From assembly GCA_024364735.1 (NCBI GenBank), contig JAGFNQ010004756.1, forward strand, positions 308,018 to 372,017: a DNA stretch of 64,000 nt, in the 5' to 3' direction. Positions 46,497-59,333 of this stretch are shown piece after piece. The notes beneath the pieces were generated by a model that was not told the origin of the DNA, searched no databases, and was given only the letters and a program-made list of their open reading frames with translations. Numbering within the stretch: the stretch's first letter is position 1; every line of letters begins with the position of its first letter. This stretch comes from Boesenbergia rotunda (taxonomy: Eukaryota > Streptophyta > Magnoliopsida > Zingiberales > Zingiberaceae). Both the position numbers and the translations under genes were made by a program.

Positions 46497-47956
46497 AAGC
46501 TGGAAAAATCTGGAACTTAAGCAGAAATCTGTGCCAAGTTCAATGTGCAGAAATCGTTTACCATAACAAGTTGTTTCCTTACAAGCAGTTCGGTATCAAT
46601 TGTTTTTACCGAATCTGATGTTTTCTAATTTAGCATTGCATTACTGAATCAAGCAGAGGATGCACAATGGTTCCTCCCTGAACTCAATCTGTTTGCAGCA
46701 GATCTGAAATCTGAAGGCAGCATGTGAGAATCTGCTCAGTGGGGAGGCCGGAATCCAGCTGACTGAAATCATCAAAAATTGCATTGGATTGCAAGAAAAT
46801 CACTCGACAGCTATCAGAGGTTGTGGAGAGCAATAAAACTGAGAATATAAGCTGAGAAAGCAGAAGAAGAGAGGAGAAATCAGATGGAATGCAGACTTGG
46901 CACAGTTTTGTATCAATCCAAACTGAATTTTGTTTTCTTAAATCAGCAAATGCATTGCTGGGTTTCAACAGAACTGGCAGAATGGTTTGCAGCTGCATTC
47001 AACCTCATGGGGATGAAATTTCCAGTGAAGGCAAGTGGATGAAGTTAGAATAAAAAAAAACTGCAATGAAGTGGCTGAAATTAAATTTTTTTGAGCAGAA
47101 TTTTTGAGGAAGCGGTTTAAATGCTCTACTACTCCTAGATGCCAACTGATATGAAGAAATCAGAGTTTTGCGAAATCTGAAATGCTCCATTAGAAGATTG
47201 AGAGAAGAAAAGAAAAAAAAAGAAGGAGATAAAGTGGCACACAAATGAAGATTTGGCACTATAAAATCATTGAAGTTCTCTCATCCGAATTAAAAGCTTT
47301 GCTCCACTACAAGTCTGACCTTGCTAGAGGATAAAAGAAGAAAAAAAATCAGAAAAGAGAAGAAAGAAGCAAAGTTGGCACGCAAGGTGGAAACTTGGCA
47401 CATTAGGCCAAGGAAGGGTTTTTCATTCAATTCAAAGGCAATTATTTAAGTTTGACTTCACCACACTTTTGATATCATTAGAGGACTGTAAAGAGAAGCA
47501 AAGTACATTGGAAACATCCTTGAGCACTCAAGTCTTCCACTCCATCAATTTTCTATTTCCTTGATTTTTACTCCATTTCTTACCATTTTCTTTGTCTTTC
47601 ACTTGTTTGAATAAATTTTTGTAGATGTTGATCCCAATCATGACTAATGGTGGAGAGTAGATAATAAGCAAGCATATGGTAGTGCAAGAAGCATATGTGT
47701 TTGAGTGAGCTCCACTTCCATCATCAACTTAGAACTTAAGGAAAGGCTAGTGAGTTAAATTCATCTCAATGAATCATGATGGATGAAAAGGCTAAGTTGT
47801 TGATTTAAGGACAAGATACTAATCCATAGAGCTTAGATTTATGAGAATTGACGACCTTAGGTAATTTCTTTTCATTTGTTTCTAATTATGCTTAAGAAAC
47901 TCTAGGGGATACTTATTTAGTAGTTTCGCGAGACGCTCAAGGTTAAGTGTGGGGGA
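46497..47956 (+). mobile_element. 3' internal region of a Gypsy (Athila-like) element
   Basis: Non-coding DNA leading to a polypurine tract AAGTGTGGGGGAG (47944-47956) directly before an LTR start. No gag or pol remains. The open frames on the opposite strand have no family features. Confidence 0.55.
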
Positions 47957-50440
47957 GTTGATAGATACCATTTTGTTAATTATTTTAATTGCTAAAATCC
48001 ATGTTTGACCTATGTTTTTATTGCTTAATTGTGAAATTGCCCTAGGTTTTAGAACTTATTCTTATTTTGGACTTAATTGCAAATTTACACATATTTGGAT
48101 TTTTTGGCCACTAAATTCTTGATCTATTTTTGTAGGCATGAAAGGTTCATGGACCTAGGGCATACTGGGTCAAACTTGAGTCGGAAGTGACCCGGATCGA
48201 GTTATCAAGATTAGGATTAAATCCGGGCCGTCCGATTCAAAAGCGGCTAGATCTGAGCCATCCGGGACCATCTGAAGCAATCCGAGCTAGGGTTAGGGTT
48301 GATCAAGCACTCTGATCAAGATCTGAAGGTTTCATCCCAATCAGATCTCAATCAACCGTTGGATCAAGCTCGGAGGGCTCTAGATCGTCCATTCAAAGAT
48401 TAGGGTGATCTGGACTATCCGTTGCAAATCTGGAGGATCCGAGCTACCACAAGGCAGATCCTGACCCCAGATCATCATCATCAAAGTTTGGATCAAATCA
48501 GAGCAAGATTAGCCGTTGGATCTCCTTAAATCATTCTGAGTCGTCCAATGTTAATTACTTAAGGAAAAATTTGCCCAGACTTCTCCTCGTCGCATCTTCG
48601 TCGCACAGTGCTTTCTTCTTCGCGTTTTTAGCTGAGTTCTTCATTTTTCTTCATTTTTTCTTCAATTCGAGGCGCGACCACCTCAATTCGATGTTCATCC
48701 TTGAGTGACAGCAAGGATAAGGATTGGGGTTTAGTTTAATTAGCGAACTTTCAGTTTAGCAGTAGACTTCATTTATGTAATTTTTTATTTCTGAATTTTT
48801 GTATCAGTTGACTAGTTTTCTTGTATGGATCGATTCTTTCTCAATTCGAGGCTCCTCCTTGAGTGACGGCAAGGATCTCTTGAGCTGAGATGAGAGATTG
48901 AGGTTTAGTTTTAGTTAAATTCCATTTGTAGCTGTAATTTCCATTACTGCTTTAGTTTTGTTTCTGTTTTTGTTTCATATTCGTTAACTTCGTTTATTGC
49001 ATTGTTTCTGCTTAATTAGTGGTTCGAATTTGTTCTTCCAGTAGTTAGCTAGCTTATTTAGTTAACGCTTTACTTAGTTTCATTTGCTTGCAATTTCCTA
49101 CTTGCGTATCAGATAGTTACAGCTTGCGTATCAGGCTGTTTTGCACATTTCTGTTCGGTTCGAAAATTCCAGTTTATTTCCAATCAGATTCTTGTTTAGT
49201 CTATTCTCTGCAATCGAAGACAACATTTAGTTTGCTAAGGCAATTGATCTGAGATGTTAAGCAATTTAGTTTTAATTTTGCGTTTTTAGTTCAGCTTATT
49301 TGCATCGAATTCTATTTCTGCAACTTGAACCCCATTTCTGCTAACTTCATCTCTGCATATTCTCAGTTTTTATTTCTGAAGTGTATCAGTGAAGCGCTGC
49401 AATTCGAATTCTTAAGCACTAGATTTCAGTTGCCTTGAGTGATTTTTATCCAGTTTGTTGAATGGATTTGATTTCTAAAAGTTAAACTTCAATTCTGCAA
49501 ACACTGCAACTTCAATTCTGAAATTTGATTCCATTATCTGCCATTGAGTTCAGTTCGGCATTCCTTGGTTGTTCTTTCTGAAATTGTGTGTCAAGAGAGC
49601 ATTGTTTGCTGGATTTTCCCTCTGCATTCCATTTCTGAATTCTGCAATTCCATCAGTAGCTGCAATTGTTTTCCACAGCCTGCTGATCAGTTCACATTGA
49701 GTTTCAATCACATTTCTGCATTGTTTTAGTTTGGATAGGCTGAAGTTTTTATCAGTAAGATCTGAGTTGGAACTCTATTGCATTCGAATTTAGTGGTCTC
49801 ATTTAGTTTTAGCATCCAATCAGTTCTGAATTTTGCAAGACAATTCTGCATTTCTGCATATAGCCCTTGCAAGTCCATTTCCGGTTGTAGCTTGATTGAA
49901 TTGATTGGATCTGAGCTAATTGGTTTCGTATCTGAAATTGCTAGTGTATAGCTCTACATATTTCAGTTTCCTCTTGACACATTAGACTTTATCTCTTGCA
50001 TGTTTGTATCAAGTAGGAAATTCTAGCATGATTTGCATTTAAGCTTGCTTGCTTGCTGAAAATCCTCTGCACTGCCTTTATTCATCTTTGTAGCAATTTG
50101 CCTTGCAATACTGATCAGGTTTGTTCTTCCGAATTTGGTTAAGTGCCTTGGTTGATTAACTTTCCCATTGATTGAATTGTTGATTGACATCAATTGTTTA
50201 GCTTATTAGCTAAGTTTCCTTTATTTTCATTGCATTTCCATTTCTATTTGAAACCAAACCCAAATTTACAAACGACACATAAATACGAGCTCGAATCAAA
50301 TAACATCAACTAGTCCCGAGGAAAAATACGACCTGTGGCCCCTTTACTACGTTTTCATTCTTTGATTGCAAAAAGGGTTTCCAGCACATTTATAAATTCT
50401 AAATTCTGATGAACCCACATTCGTGACAACTTTAACTTAG
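47957..50440 (+). mobile_element. Gypsy (Athila-like) LTR
   Basis: Starts TTGATAGATACC after the polypurine tract. It contains the TTTTGTAGGCATGAAAGG phrase (48131) and GATC-rich repeats (GATCTGAGCCATCCGG type). A block around CAATTCGAGGC and CTTGAGTGACGGCAAGGAT is found twice, at 48665-48740 and 48840-48915. Towards the end comes TAGTCCCGAGG...TACGACCTG, the closing phrase of many Athila-type LTRs. The right boundary is approximate because the dispersed repeat at 50455 follows. Confidence 0.6.
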
Positions 50441-50454
50441 CTAAATCGGGTCCA

Positions 50455-50835
50455 TCAGGGAGGCAGGTCGGATCGGCGCAAGCGGTGACGAGGAGGGAAG
50501 CGGTGATTTGGACGAGGGATGTGTCCGCGAGAGAGAGAGACGCGTAAGCTTCGATAAGGAATGGAGGTGGATCTTCACGACGAGGAGGGAGGCGAGCTTC
50601 GATTAGGGTTCGACGAGAGAGGGAGAGAGGGAGAGAGGAAGCTACGGACACGAGAGGAGAGGAAAGCTTCGGTTAGGGTTCAGCGAGAGAGGGAGAGAGG
50701 AAGCAACGACGCGAGAGGAAATTCCAGAGCGAGAGGAAGAAGTTCGCGAGGTATATTTCCATTGTCACGTACGCAGTCTGCAGGTGGTCCGCATTCGGCG
50801 TCCGCAGGAGATCAGGGTGTGTGTGTATATATATA
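50455..50835 (+). repeat. Dispersed GC-rich repeat, copy 2
   Basis: Inverted copy of 31771-32165. Shared blocks include GAGAGAGAGAGACGCGTAAG, TTCGACGAGAG, CACGTACGCAGTCTGCAGG and GTCCGCAGGAGATCAGG. It ends in (TG)n(TA)n. A ~75-bp internal part (TAGGGTTC.GCGAGAGAGGGAGAG) is duplicated here but single in the other copy. Confidence 0.75.
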
Positions 50836-51254
50836 ATCGTTTACTTAAAACAAAATATATTTTTTTAAAAAAAATGAGTTAGATGCCTGAGGTCTGCTTG
50901 ATCAACTAAACACATCTAATTTATAAATTAATTAAATTATATTCACTCTATTTTATTTCTTTTTTATTTAGATTACCAAAAAGGATAGAATTTGTCTTGA
51001 AAAGGTTAAATTAATTAAATAATTAAAAAAAAAATCTGTTACTTAAAACTAATATAATTTTAAAAAAATGAGTTCGGTCAAGTTGAGTTTAATTGTTCAC
51101 TTCTTTTACTTTTTATTTTACCACAGTCACGTGGCAAAGATGATACCTTTTATTTTATTACCATCATGGTGGCCAAATGATAATATTCACCTTAGATATT
51201 TTTCATAATTCATCTATAATTAAATATTTCTAATATTTCTCATACGAGCTGATA
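50836..51254. other. AT-rich DNA, no gene seen
   Basis: Low-complexity A/T-rich sequence without recognisable ends or genes. Confidence 0.35.
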
Positions 51255-51565
51255 GGTACTGCATCCGTATCTCGTCGACACGGACAAGAATTGTCAACTC
51301 TCCGACTATATATGTCCTCCACTCCTCATTCCGCAGGTATGCGCGCGAGCTCGTACTATATTTTCATTTGCTCTATTATATCTTGTGGATACTGACTTGA
51401 CCGTGCGTCGGAGTGTCTAACCGGGGAAACTCTCCGACGAATTTATTAACGGTCATTGTTTTGCAGACATGAGCTAACTCAGAGCTAGATCAGCATTACC
51501 TCGGCAACTCGTTTCGCTCGAGAGACCATCGCGCCCCTGGAGCTTCCACTCCGCCTCGCGACAAT
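51255..51565 (+). mobile_element. Diverged Gypsy-like LTR fragment
   Basis: Shares the order of blocks of 28600-28960: a TATATA element, CCTC.CTCATT, GGTATGCGCGCG, ACTGACTTGACCGT, and AACGGTCAT then CAG. The fragment is old and has lost its ends. Confidence 0.55.
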
Positions 51566-52391
51566 ATCGTAATTTATTGATCCTAATTGCCCATCATTCA
51601 CCTCTCAATCACCCCTCTATTTCTATACCTTTATATCTCTTTGCATTAAAAAATTGAGGGAGAGTTGATCACTATCATCACCTCTGTTAACTCTGTTCTG
51701 TTCCTACTTCCTAAATAATAAAAGATCGAATTTTATATAGGGAGTTAGGAAAATGTATGATATTAGACTGTCCATTAGCATATGCACTTTTCCGATATTT
51801 ATATAGAAAATTTTCGTGGGATTAAATCAATTATCACCTTTCGATTTAATCGAATGGTACAATTAAATATTTCGATTAGAAAAAACATACAATGAAGTAT
51901 TATATTTAATTAGTAAATATTGAATTATTTGCAGGAGATTAAGATTTCTTTCGACACGTATTGAGAATGACTGACAGCACTTTCCTGGAACCTGTCTCGT
52001 CTCTTTGTTGGCATGATTTAAAGAAACAAATTACGTTGCAAACTACTCCACGTATCCTTGTCAGAAACTTGGACGTAGACTCGATCTTGTTTTTAACGGT
52101 TCGACCATTTACAAAATCATCGATTCGCCGATTCGGAATCCTTAATCTGGAAAGGTCTTTCGAGATCCAGATAAGTTGTTCCGACTAAAATATGATGATC
52201 AAATAAATTGAGGTGTCCGTGCTCGAATAATCGTTCGTTTGGAAGAAGGAAGAATCTGAGATGAACTCTAATTAGAGAAGATTAAATTGACCAAGAGAGA
52301 TGGATTCCAAAGTCATTCCGATATTTAAATTAGTATTTATTTAAGATGATATCTAGAAATCAAATAAAGTTGAGAAAGGATATAAAATCTA
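51566..52391. other. Intergenic, no gene seen
   Basis: A 75-codon open frame near 51960 shows no family features. Nothing else could be supported. Confidence 0.35.
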
Positions 52392-52591
52392 GAGTAATAA
52401 TAGAGAGATTGAAAATGAGAGAGTGAAAGTCATAGTAAATGATGTGGCATGACGTGGCACTTTATATGTACATGTCCGAATCAAATTATACCCTAGAAGG
52501 TACGGTGAACCCGTCGAAGAACGTGCATGTAAGGTATCACATCATTCATTATGATTTTTACTCTTTCATTTTCACTCTCCTAATTATTATT
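52392..52591. mobile_element. MULE-type MITE related to 19644-27633
   Basis: About 200 bp. Its inverted ends share GAGAGTGAAA and TAATAATA-type blocks. The interior (TGATGTGGCA, TACATGTCCGAATCAAA, CCTAGAAGGTACGGTGAAC) matches the MITE split by Copia-2. Flanked by the direct repeat ATAAAATCTA (52382-52391 and 52592-52601). Confidence 0.75.
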
Positions 52592-52771
52592 ATAAAATCT
52601 AGTAGAGTTTTCTCAAAGGATTTGACTTTACCTTTTTTTTTCCTTCGAGCATGCATGCTTATATAGTTCTTTTAAAAGAATCTCCACAGCAACTAGAATA
52701 TCGTTGTCGCATGAGTTTGGATGGAGATATAGTCATTAGGTACCTCCCCACCCACATAATGCCACGTGTTA

Positions 52772-53228
52772 TTTAAGTTTCTATTTGGATGGAGTGAGGG
52801 AATGTTAGTTAATGGAAGAGGAATGGAGGGAAAAAAAGAGAAAGAGAAAGAAAGTAAAGTATCTATATTTTTTTTTATTTGGGAGAGTGGATTCATAAAA
52901 TGTGTCATCTTATTTGGAAGGAAATGGAGGATAATTAAGATTAAGATTATAAAATTATTCTCACTTTTTTAAATTGAAGGAGGAGATGATAGAAAAGGAA
53001 TAAAATTGGAACAATATTATTTTTAGTTTTTCTTACACTTTCTTACTCTTCCTTATACCCCAAATTGAGATACAAGAAAATCTTTCATTTAATGAGTGAG
53101 GAAGGTCAAAGCTTATCTTTCTTTACTTTTCCTTTCCTTAGGATGCTCCCTCCCAAACATGGTTTAAAATTCTCTTTCCCCTTGTTTACCCCTCTCTCCC
53201 CTTTCCTCACCTCTTCCCAAATAGAGAG
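52772..53228. repeat. Fold-back repeat, MITE-like
   Basis: The left end TTCTATTTGGATGGAG and right end CTCTTCCCAAATAGAG are roughly inverted, and purine-rich arms face pyrimidine-rich arms. No convincing target duplication was found, so the class is open. Confidence 0.4.
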
Positions 53229-53518
53229 TTAGGGGGCATCTAAGGGACAAAGTCTTACAATCTCGTAACCGTTAATTATGTCATTCTCAGGATGTCACAT
53301 GTTTGAGAATATCATCCTATCATTCCTAGAATGTCACGCATATGAGACTATTTGCAGTCAACACTAGTGAGTTCCAGTAGGAAATAAACTTATTTCAAAG
53401 ATAGAGAAAATAACATTAATTTGGAGTGATCTTGAAGAAGATGATGGATAGTTTTGCTTGAGAAGGAAGATGTTAGAGGCTAGGGGCTAGGGCTAAGGCA
53501 AAGTTGTCACCCAGACGA

Positions 53519-53810
53519 AGTCTGAAACCGAGATGACTTTTGAAACCGAGATGGTTTCTGGGATTGAGATGACTTTTGAGATTCAGGTGACATTTGAGAC
53601 TGAGATGACTTCTAATTAAGACTGAGATGACTTTTGAGACCAAAAGTATTTCTGAGACTGAGATGACTTCTAATACTGATATGCCTTTTGAGACCGAGCT
53701 AACCGAGGTGACTTCCAAAATTGAGATGATTTTCGAGATTGAGATGACTTCTAAAATCGAGATAACTCCTGAAAACAAGATGACTTTTAATATTGAGATG
53801 ATTTTTAAAA
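53519..53810 (+). repeat. Imperfect minisatellite, GAGATGACTTYTGAGAC type
   Basis: About 15 degenerate units of 18-24 bp on the theme GAGATGACTTTTGAGACT. Both strands stay open for 60-100 codons because of the repeat; these frames are not taken as genes. Confidence 0.8.
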
Positions 53811-54138
53811 TTTGTTCCTTGGTCTGACTTAATCAGCAAAAAGGAGCATGCTGGGCCTCATTTGAGCTAAGTTAACTATCTCCCGGATCAAATTTAATTC
53901 CTCTTGACTTTGACTGACAAATCAACCTATATATTGACTCTAAGGACATTTAGGGGTTGAAAAGAGATCTCTGTATCAATAGTTATGATTTATAATTTGA
54001 TATCATTGATTAGGATTGGATTTACTATTCGTCGTGATTCTAAATTATTATTATTTATTTTTTAAAAAATTATACAAATAAAAATATAAAAAAGCAGTTA
54101 TTTAAATTATTTACATATCTTTTTAAAATAGAGAGGAA

Positions 54139-54230
54139 CCACCCGGGGCTATGGTGCAGTAGAAGGGTGATTAGTTATTATCCAAGATATCTATGGTTCG
54201 GTCATGAATACTTCTCAATTTATCCTGACG
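54139..54230 (+). mobile_element. SINE, family A, decayed copy
   Basis: Matches the SINE at 13744-13887: GGGGCTATGGTGCAG (A box region), GATTAGTTATTATCC, and a damaged B box GGTTCGGTCATG. The poly-A tail is not preserved. Confidence 0.75.
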
Positions 54231-56030
54231 GCCAATAAAATTTTTTCATGAAATCGAATCCATCATCTAAAATTGAAAAAACCTCGTTTGTTATCTTATA
54301 TTTATGTTGTTCACTCTCACTTTTACCCCCATAGTATGAGTTCATTTGTTTTCAAATTCTTCTGCTTTACAATTTATTTTTATTTTTTGCAATTCCTGTC
54401 CAACCATAAAGTAATTAGGATTATGTTTTCAAAGACTCAGAATACAGAGTAGATATTTTTTATCTAATATATTATCTCTGAAATTATATATTTATTCTAT
54501 CTTAAGGATTGATAAAATTTATTTTATTACGATAGAGAAGATCAAAAAATTTTAAATCTTGTGTGATTATCATAGTAGAAATATGGAAATCCGATTCTTT
54601 ATTTATTTTATTAAAATAAAAAAAGTTGTGAAAGTTCTCATTTGAAATTTGAGGATTCTCATGTAGATTTCATCCATTTTTTTTAATAACAGTTATATTT
54701 TGTAAGTTTTAAATTATTACTATTATTACTATTTTATATTTTTGAAATATTAGTTTCTAATACACATTTTAAGTACAATCTTTATAAATATAATATAAAT
54801 TATTTTTGATATTTTATATAATATTAGTAGGATAAGAAAAGGAATATTTAAATAAAATTAAATCTATAATACCAAATTAACATTTCATATAAAACACACC
54901 GTTTTAATTAGGGTATAAAGAATATCAAAAGGATAATGTAATATTAGAATTAGTATTATTAAATGGCATTGAAATTATTTTAAAAATTAATTCATTCTCT
55001 TTTAAAATTAAATATAATAATTGAGAGATATTATGAATAGTGCATATTTTAGCAAAAATTTAATATCCTAATAAATGTTTTAAAATTGTTAGGAGTTATC
55101 GATTAAATAATTAAGAAGTCCTCATCTATGAAATTTTATTATTTAATTTATAGGGCACGTATTTTTCAGGTCTTAAACTTAATATTAAATTAACGATTCT
55201 GATACTAAACTTTTGAAAAGAATTTTATAGTCCCAAAGTTAGTCGTTTATCTCTTTTTTTTAGTCTTAAATTTTAAAAGTAACAATTTTAATACCATGTA
55301 ATGAGAGGCGTCTCAAGTCCTTTTAAAAAAAAATTATAATTGAGCACAATAACTTAATTGGGAAAGTGAACTCTAGGAGTTAAATTTTTTTTTTAGCTTG
55401 AACACTATAACTCAATGGGGAAGGTGAATTTTAAGGGTTTTCGGTTTTTAATTTTTTTTAGTTTGAATATTATAACACAATTGGAAAGGTGACCCTTGAC
55501 TAAAATAAAAATAAAATGTTAATTTTGGGACTAAAAAAGTTTTTTTTTAAAGTATGATATTCAAAATATCAAAAACAAGCAATTTTGATACTCAAAATGT
55601 TTTTTCTTTTAAATTTACTAAATTATTCTATTTTTTTCTTTTTAATTAAACTTCTATGAAAATAAAAATAATTAATGAATTTTTTAATTTATTATCATAA
55701 TATTTAAATAAACGTAAATCAGTACCTTCACTGCTTGATGAAAATATGAACAATTGCCTTTGAGAATATTATTCAACTACAAATTTCATTGATTGCTTTG
55801 TTTCAGCAAGTAGCTTCAATGATCCATTATCATTACTCAATTGGAATTTATAGGAGGCTTTGCAATATTAATATTTTGCATGTAATTCTTCAAACGAAAA
55901 AATGATTTTCTCAAAATATATAATAAAAATATACGACTTTAAAAATATAATATCTCGAAGCTTAAATGTTTTAATTGTTCATTGCATCTCAGGTGCCAAA
56001 AGTTACTATGGTTCATCATCAGTAAATTAA
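54231..56030. other. AT-rich region with a degenerate ~60-bp tandem
   Basis: No genes. At about 55335-55500 a unit with TTGAACACTATAACTCAATGGGGAAGG-like phrases is repeated about three times with strong divergence. Confidence 0.45.
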
Positions 56031-56439
56031 ATATTGTTGAGATCTGATGACTCATATTTCGACATATTATTTTAACTCCTATACTTAGCATTTTATCTTC
56101 TCGTATACGTAAATCCTATTTTACAAGTTGAAATTTATTTAGAGCATTGATGTAATTTTCTCTATACTTTCTGAAATTATATCTAAGAATTTGCATCTTA
56201 TTTTGTAGGCAGGTGATCTGGGTATGAAGATATGAAGCATCATGATCATCCATCCCGATCTAGAGTAATCTGGGTCGTTGATGGAGGTCTGGATGCATCC
56301 TGATCATCCACCTTGATCTGGAAAGATCTGAGCGCTTGATGGAGATTTGGAGTCATCTGGATCGTTCATCTAGATCAATAGTGATCCAACCGTTGATCAA
56401 AGTCAAATCATCTAAGGGTTCATCCAAGAAGTAGAAAAA

Positions 56440-56595
56440 AAATGATTAACGAAGTTTTTTCAAACCTCGGACGATCAATCCGGCCTCACGAAAGTTTTTC
56501 ACCGACCGCAGGATAAATCGGGAAGCGCTTGCGGTGGACGGTCTAGAAACGCAACGTCCCAGGGTTAGTCTCTCATTTGGAAGAAATTTTTTTAT
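56440..56595 (+). mobile_element. SINE, family B, copy 2
   Basis: Diverged copy of 12370-12545: ACGAAGTTTTTT, CGGCCTCACGAAAG, AGGATAAATCGGGAAG, GTGGACGGTCTAGAAACG, then a damaged B box GGGTTAGTCTC and an A/T-rich tail. Confidence 0.6.
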
Positions 56596-57326
56596 AAATA
56601 TATCATGACATCCATCCAAGAAGCAGAGCTACAATTCAAGGTGAATCTGAATCCAAGCAAGAAGAGCTCAATTAGGATTAAGAAAGAGGGAAGTCCAAAC
56701 TCAGTCTCAAGCCCAATTTCACTCCTTATTGGATTCGAGTTTCAACCCTCTTCCTCTATCCTTAACTCGGGTCCACATCAATCCTCATTCTATGGAAGAA
56801 GAATTAAATTTAAGAGCCCAAAAATCACTCCTGAAACCCACTGTTAAAGCCAATTCCAAAGCCCAATTCTTTTTGGATTCGGGTTTTAACCCTCCTTCTC
56901 AATCCTCAACCTAGATCCACATTAATTCTCATTTAATTTAAGTGAAGAAAAACCCACATCAATTCAATAGTCCACTTTTCAAACCTGGATCCATTTCCTC
57001 TCTTCTCAACTCTAATGGATCTAGATCTCCTTTTCAACTCAACCTAATGGATCCGTATCTCACTCAATACCCAAAACCCATTAACCCAAGGTCAGCGGTG
57101 CCACCACCTTTTCCGTCGTCACCGCCGCTGGCCGACCATCCTATCATCTCTTCTCCCAAGCTCTCCAGATGCTAAGCCACCTTCTCCACCAACAAGAGCT
57201 CTGGCCATCACTTTCTCCACCTTCAGCAAGAGCTCCCACCACATCTTCCTCATCCAATGCATCTCTCCTTCACGCCACTCTCTTTTGCCACCCACGTACT
57301 TCTTGCTCTTCTTCGCTGGAGCTCCA

Positions 57327-57563
57327 CCTCCTCTTCGGGTTAGAAGAGGAGGAACCAACTTCTTCCTCCATTCATCCGGTGGCACTCATCATCTTCTTCC
57401 CTCCTTTATTCTTCTGTCCAACTCTCCACTTCAGGTTACAAGAGGAGTGGGCAACCATTCTTGGCTTCTTCATGTCATCTGCTAGAACTACCACCTTTTT
57501 AAAGCTCTGGATTCCCTTCACCATCATCACCACCTCTCCTCTTCCGGGTTATGAAGAGGAGAG
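57327..57563. repeat. Recurring GAAGAGGAG hairpins
   Basis: Two perfect hairpins: CCTCCTCTTC/GAAGAGGAGG around GGGTTA (57327-57352), and CTCTCCTCTTC/GAAGAGGAGAG around CGGGTTAT (57534-57563). Weaker versions are at about 57424-57450 and 57597-57612, and two more at 59475-59500 and 59551-59572, beyond the solo LTR. Confidence 0.7.
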
Positions 57564-58381
57564 CTCCATTCCTACCACCAAGCCCTCTGCATCTTACTTT
57601 TCGGGCTAGAAGAGGAGGAACCTATAAGTACTCCGGATTAGTTTCAATGTGGTTAACCAATCGAGTTAAGTTAGGCCTTGCGAATTTGATATTTTGTATC
57701 TAAGTGTGCAAAAACTTAGAAACATAAAATGTTGAGTGAAAGACACAACAAGCGAGAAGAATGACATGAGAAGGGAGTTAATGGCTCGATGCATCAAAAG
57801 AATGAAGAGCTACGGAAGACTACATTGATGGAGCAAGAAAGACGTGTGCGACACATTCGAGGGATGAGTAGCCAGGGAGGAAGCATGCTCAAGAAGAAGG
57901 TCGGAGTTGAGTTTGGGTTAACTCAACTCTGAATAGTCGGAGCATCAACTAAGCATGCGGAATGAAGAATAATCAATGCATGAAATTGACCATTCAGATG
58001 AACAATGATGAAGGTGCCTCAGTTGTAATTGGATGTGTCTCATATGAATAGTAGCCGAGACATCTCAGTTTACATTAAAGGCACCTCCAATGCGGCAGAG
58101 CCGTTAGAGAGTCATTCCTGCATGGATAAAACTTCATCCAACTAAGGCGCCTTGGGTTTCATTGGAGGTGTCTCAAATGTCACGTCAGGAATAGTCACTT
58201 CGACTAAAAGACTATAAATAGCACTTTAGAACTAGGAGTTAAGAACAACACTCAATATTCATTTTCTATAATCGTTTGTGAGTTTTTCAACTACAGTAAA
58301 GGGCTTCTCCGCCTCCGACGTTATCAAAGAAGGAGTTTTCATTAGTAATCTTCATTTGCCTTAAATTAACAATCAGCTAGG

Positions 58382-59333
58382 CGTTGGAGGATCGGAGGCT
58401 GGCTAGAGGGGAGAATAATTCATCGCCCTCAATTCGTCGGTTCGCTCTTACACTTATTAGTTTTGCACAGCGAAAATATAATTAAACTAAAACTAAACAT
58501 GAAGACAAACCGATGTAACGTGGTTCGAAGATGACACTCCTACTCTACGGTTGTCCATAAGGTGGGTGATCCTATTGATGGATGACTCTCCGAAAAATCT
58601 CCGACCAACTAGTGTTGCTCCTTGTAGATGGAGAAATCTTACCACAACCTCAACAAGAACTCTAAAGCATAAGTAGACTACTTATAAGATTTACCGAATT
58701 TATTTCGTCAATCTTGCTCAAGCAAACCGAGTTCTCTTAAATAGAACTCGTTTGCTGATCCAGCCGTTACCAGTTGGCTGGTGCCAATACCAATCGATTG
58801 TCAGCTGTTGAATTCAAATATTACAGCACAATGTTTAAATTCAACCGACACCAGTCAACTGCACAGAAAGATCAGTCGACTGATCTTTCTATAACCTCAA
58901 CTAGACGATTGATCCCATACCAGTTGACTGGTAAAATCCTAAATCTAGGGTTTCCCTTCTTGAGTATATTTCACTCACACTTGGACTTCACGACTCACTT
59001 GACTCTTCTTTGTAGACTTGACTATTGTCTTCAAGCCTTCTTTGCTTTGGCTCTCGTCCTTAGGATGCATACAAGCTCGCGGCTCGTCCTCATGTCATCC
59101 TTCGCGTATATCTCGAAATATGCTTCCCTCAGCTCATCGTTGTTGTCTTGTCCACGGTCCCTCGGATGTTCTATCTTTCACCGAACCTGAAGTCATCAAG
59201 CTGAGTCATATGTGTATCCTACAAACCTGTAACTCAAATACACATATCAAATATAAGGGTGAACCTAACTTAAACCCTTTACTCAAATATCAAAATACAT
59301 GCATGGTCACACGGACCATAGATTGCCTCAACA
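58382..59333 (+). mobile_element. Solo LTR, family S, copy 3
   Basis: 952 bp, from CGTTGGAGGATCGG to TGCCTCAACA, with flanking 5-mers CTAGG (58377-58381) and CTTGG (59334-59338). It shares with 14859-16004 the blocks CACTCCTACTC, GTTGTCCATAAGGTGG, GATGACTCTCCG, GCTCCTTGTAG and the GTC.ACTGGT palindrome zone (58765-58935), here more decayed. Confidence 0.8.

Noticed and set aside
46684..46998. 104-codon - strand frame next to Copia-3 gag
   Set aside because: It begins beyond the point where gag homology ends and resembles no gag. The region reads better as the 3' end of a Gypsy element on the + strand.
57169..57609. 146-codon Ser/Leu/Pro-rich frame
   Set aside because: It follows from CT-rich DNA inside a retroelement-like region. 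No domain, and no conserved start or splice context.
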